DNA of 53,878 bases from assembly GCA_003170155.1 (NCBI GenBank), contig PMZQ01000081.1, forward strand, positions 27,596-81,473, given 5' to 3'. The translations under genes were made by a program, and so were the position numbers. Of the stretch, positions 53,537 to 53,878 are shown piece after piece (within the stretch, counting starts at the first letter, position 1; each line of letters opens with the position of its first letter). The notes under the pieces are model-generated. The model was not told the origin of the DNA. It saw nothing but the letters and a program-made list of their open reading frames with translations, and did no database searches. Source of the DNA: Actinomycetota bacterium. GTDB lineage: Bacteria; Actinomycetota; Thermoleophilia; Gaiellales; Gaiellaceae.

Positions 53537-53878
53537 TCAGTCGATCAGCGACCGGCCGGTCAACGTGAGGAACACGTCCTCGAGGGTCGATCGGCGGACG
53601 AGCGCCGTGAGCGGCTCGAGGCCCCGACTGTGAGCCTGCTCGAGCACGGCTTCGCCATCGTCTGCGTAGATCAGGACACGGTCGGGAAGCTCCTCGACAC
53701 GATTCCCGTCTCCGCGGGCGGACAGCGAGTGGATTTCTGCGTAGCCCCGCTCCCGGTCATCGTCGGCGAAGCGCAGCTCGAGCACCTCGCGTGTGACGTA
53801 CTTCTCGATCAGCGCCCGCGGCGAACCCTCCGCGACGATCTTCCCGTGATCCATGACGACCAACCTGTCGCATAGCTG
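53537..53878 (-). CDS. ABC exporter ATP-binding protein, 3' part only
   Basis: The gene enters from the right edge. The visible 113 codons begin QLCDRLVVMDHGKIVAEGSP, the segment right after the H-loop in ABC ATPases, then the drug-exporter-type C-terminal domain ending RRSTLEDVFLTLTGRSL. Walker motifs and signature lie outside the window. It is followed after 5 nt by the two permease genes. Confidence 0.9.
   Translation of the reverse strand, partial: QLCDRLVVMDHGKIVAEGSPRALIEKYVTREVLELRFADDDRERGYAEIHSLSARGDGNRVEELPDRVLIYADDGEAVLEQAHSRGLEPLTALVRRSTLEDVFLTLTGRSLID

Overview
The window is high-GC DNA, largely housekeeping on the left and a carbohydrate-utilisation region on the right. Gene content and order point to an actinobacterium, most likely a deep-branching Thermoleophilia/Gaiella-like lineage. 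The clues are a futalosine-pathway menaquinone pair, neighbourhoods such as metG-tatD-rsmA-ispE, glmU-prs-rplY-pth-mfd and eno-pyk-divIC-DUF501, frequent GTG/TTG starts, 4-bp start/stop overlaps, and several -10-like boxes only 6-8 nt from a start codon (leaderless mRNAs). The taxonomic call is an inference.

Bases 1-9870: the 3' part of clpB; a cupin; an odd 29-residue-repeat protein followed by an open stretch in another frame; mqnB and mqnD of the futalosine route; a GNAT acetyltransferase; small secreted or membrane proteins; FmdB; GlsB; an LCP-family cell-wall ligase; a divergent ROK sugar kinase; and rsmI.

Bases 9870-18854: a secreted LytM-fold protein with degenerate catalytic residues whose frame runs 224 nt into metG; then metG-tatD-rsmA-ispE joined by 1-4 nt overlaps; a membrane protein; tRNA-Gln(TTG) with an intrinsic terminator; and glmU-prs, which overlap.

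Bases 18855-35261: a small two-helix membrane protein with a probable leaderless promoter, a short ORF ahead of an OmpR-type two-component system, rplY-pth, a convergent XRE-TPR regulator, mfd (with its Shine-Dalgarno in a hairpin loop), a PpiC lipoprotein, mazG, eno, pyk, divIC, a DUF501 protein, two small genes, a HTH-receiver fusion and a PAP2 phosphatase with no ordinary start codon.

Bases 35262-51940: a coherent sugar locus. On the minus strand lie an ABC importer (binding protein, two permeases, ATPase), beta-phosphoglucomutase, two tandem GH65 phosphorylases and a secreted beta-helix protein resembling GH87 alpha-1,3-glucanases. On the plus strand are two near-identical LacI regulators and a decayed aldose 1-epimerase. 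A second, decayed GH87-like fragment lies just upstream of the intact one. The proposed pathway is: alpha-1,3-glucan is cut outside the cell, nigero-oligosaccharides are imported, GH65 enzymes phosphorolyse them to beta-glucose 1-phosphate plus glucose, and PgmB makes glucose 6-phosphate. Two LacI proteins with the same recognition helix probably control it. The substrate is inferred, not shown.

Bases 51955-53878: two ABC-2 export permeases and the 3' end of their ATPase gene, cut by the window edge. No CRISPR array, rRNA, transposase or phage gene was seen.
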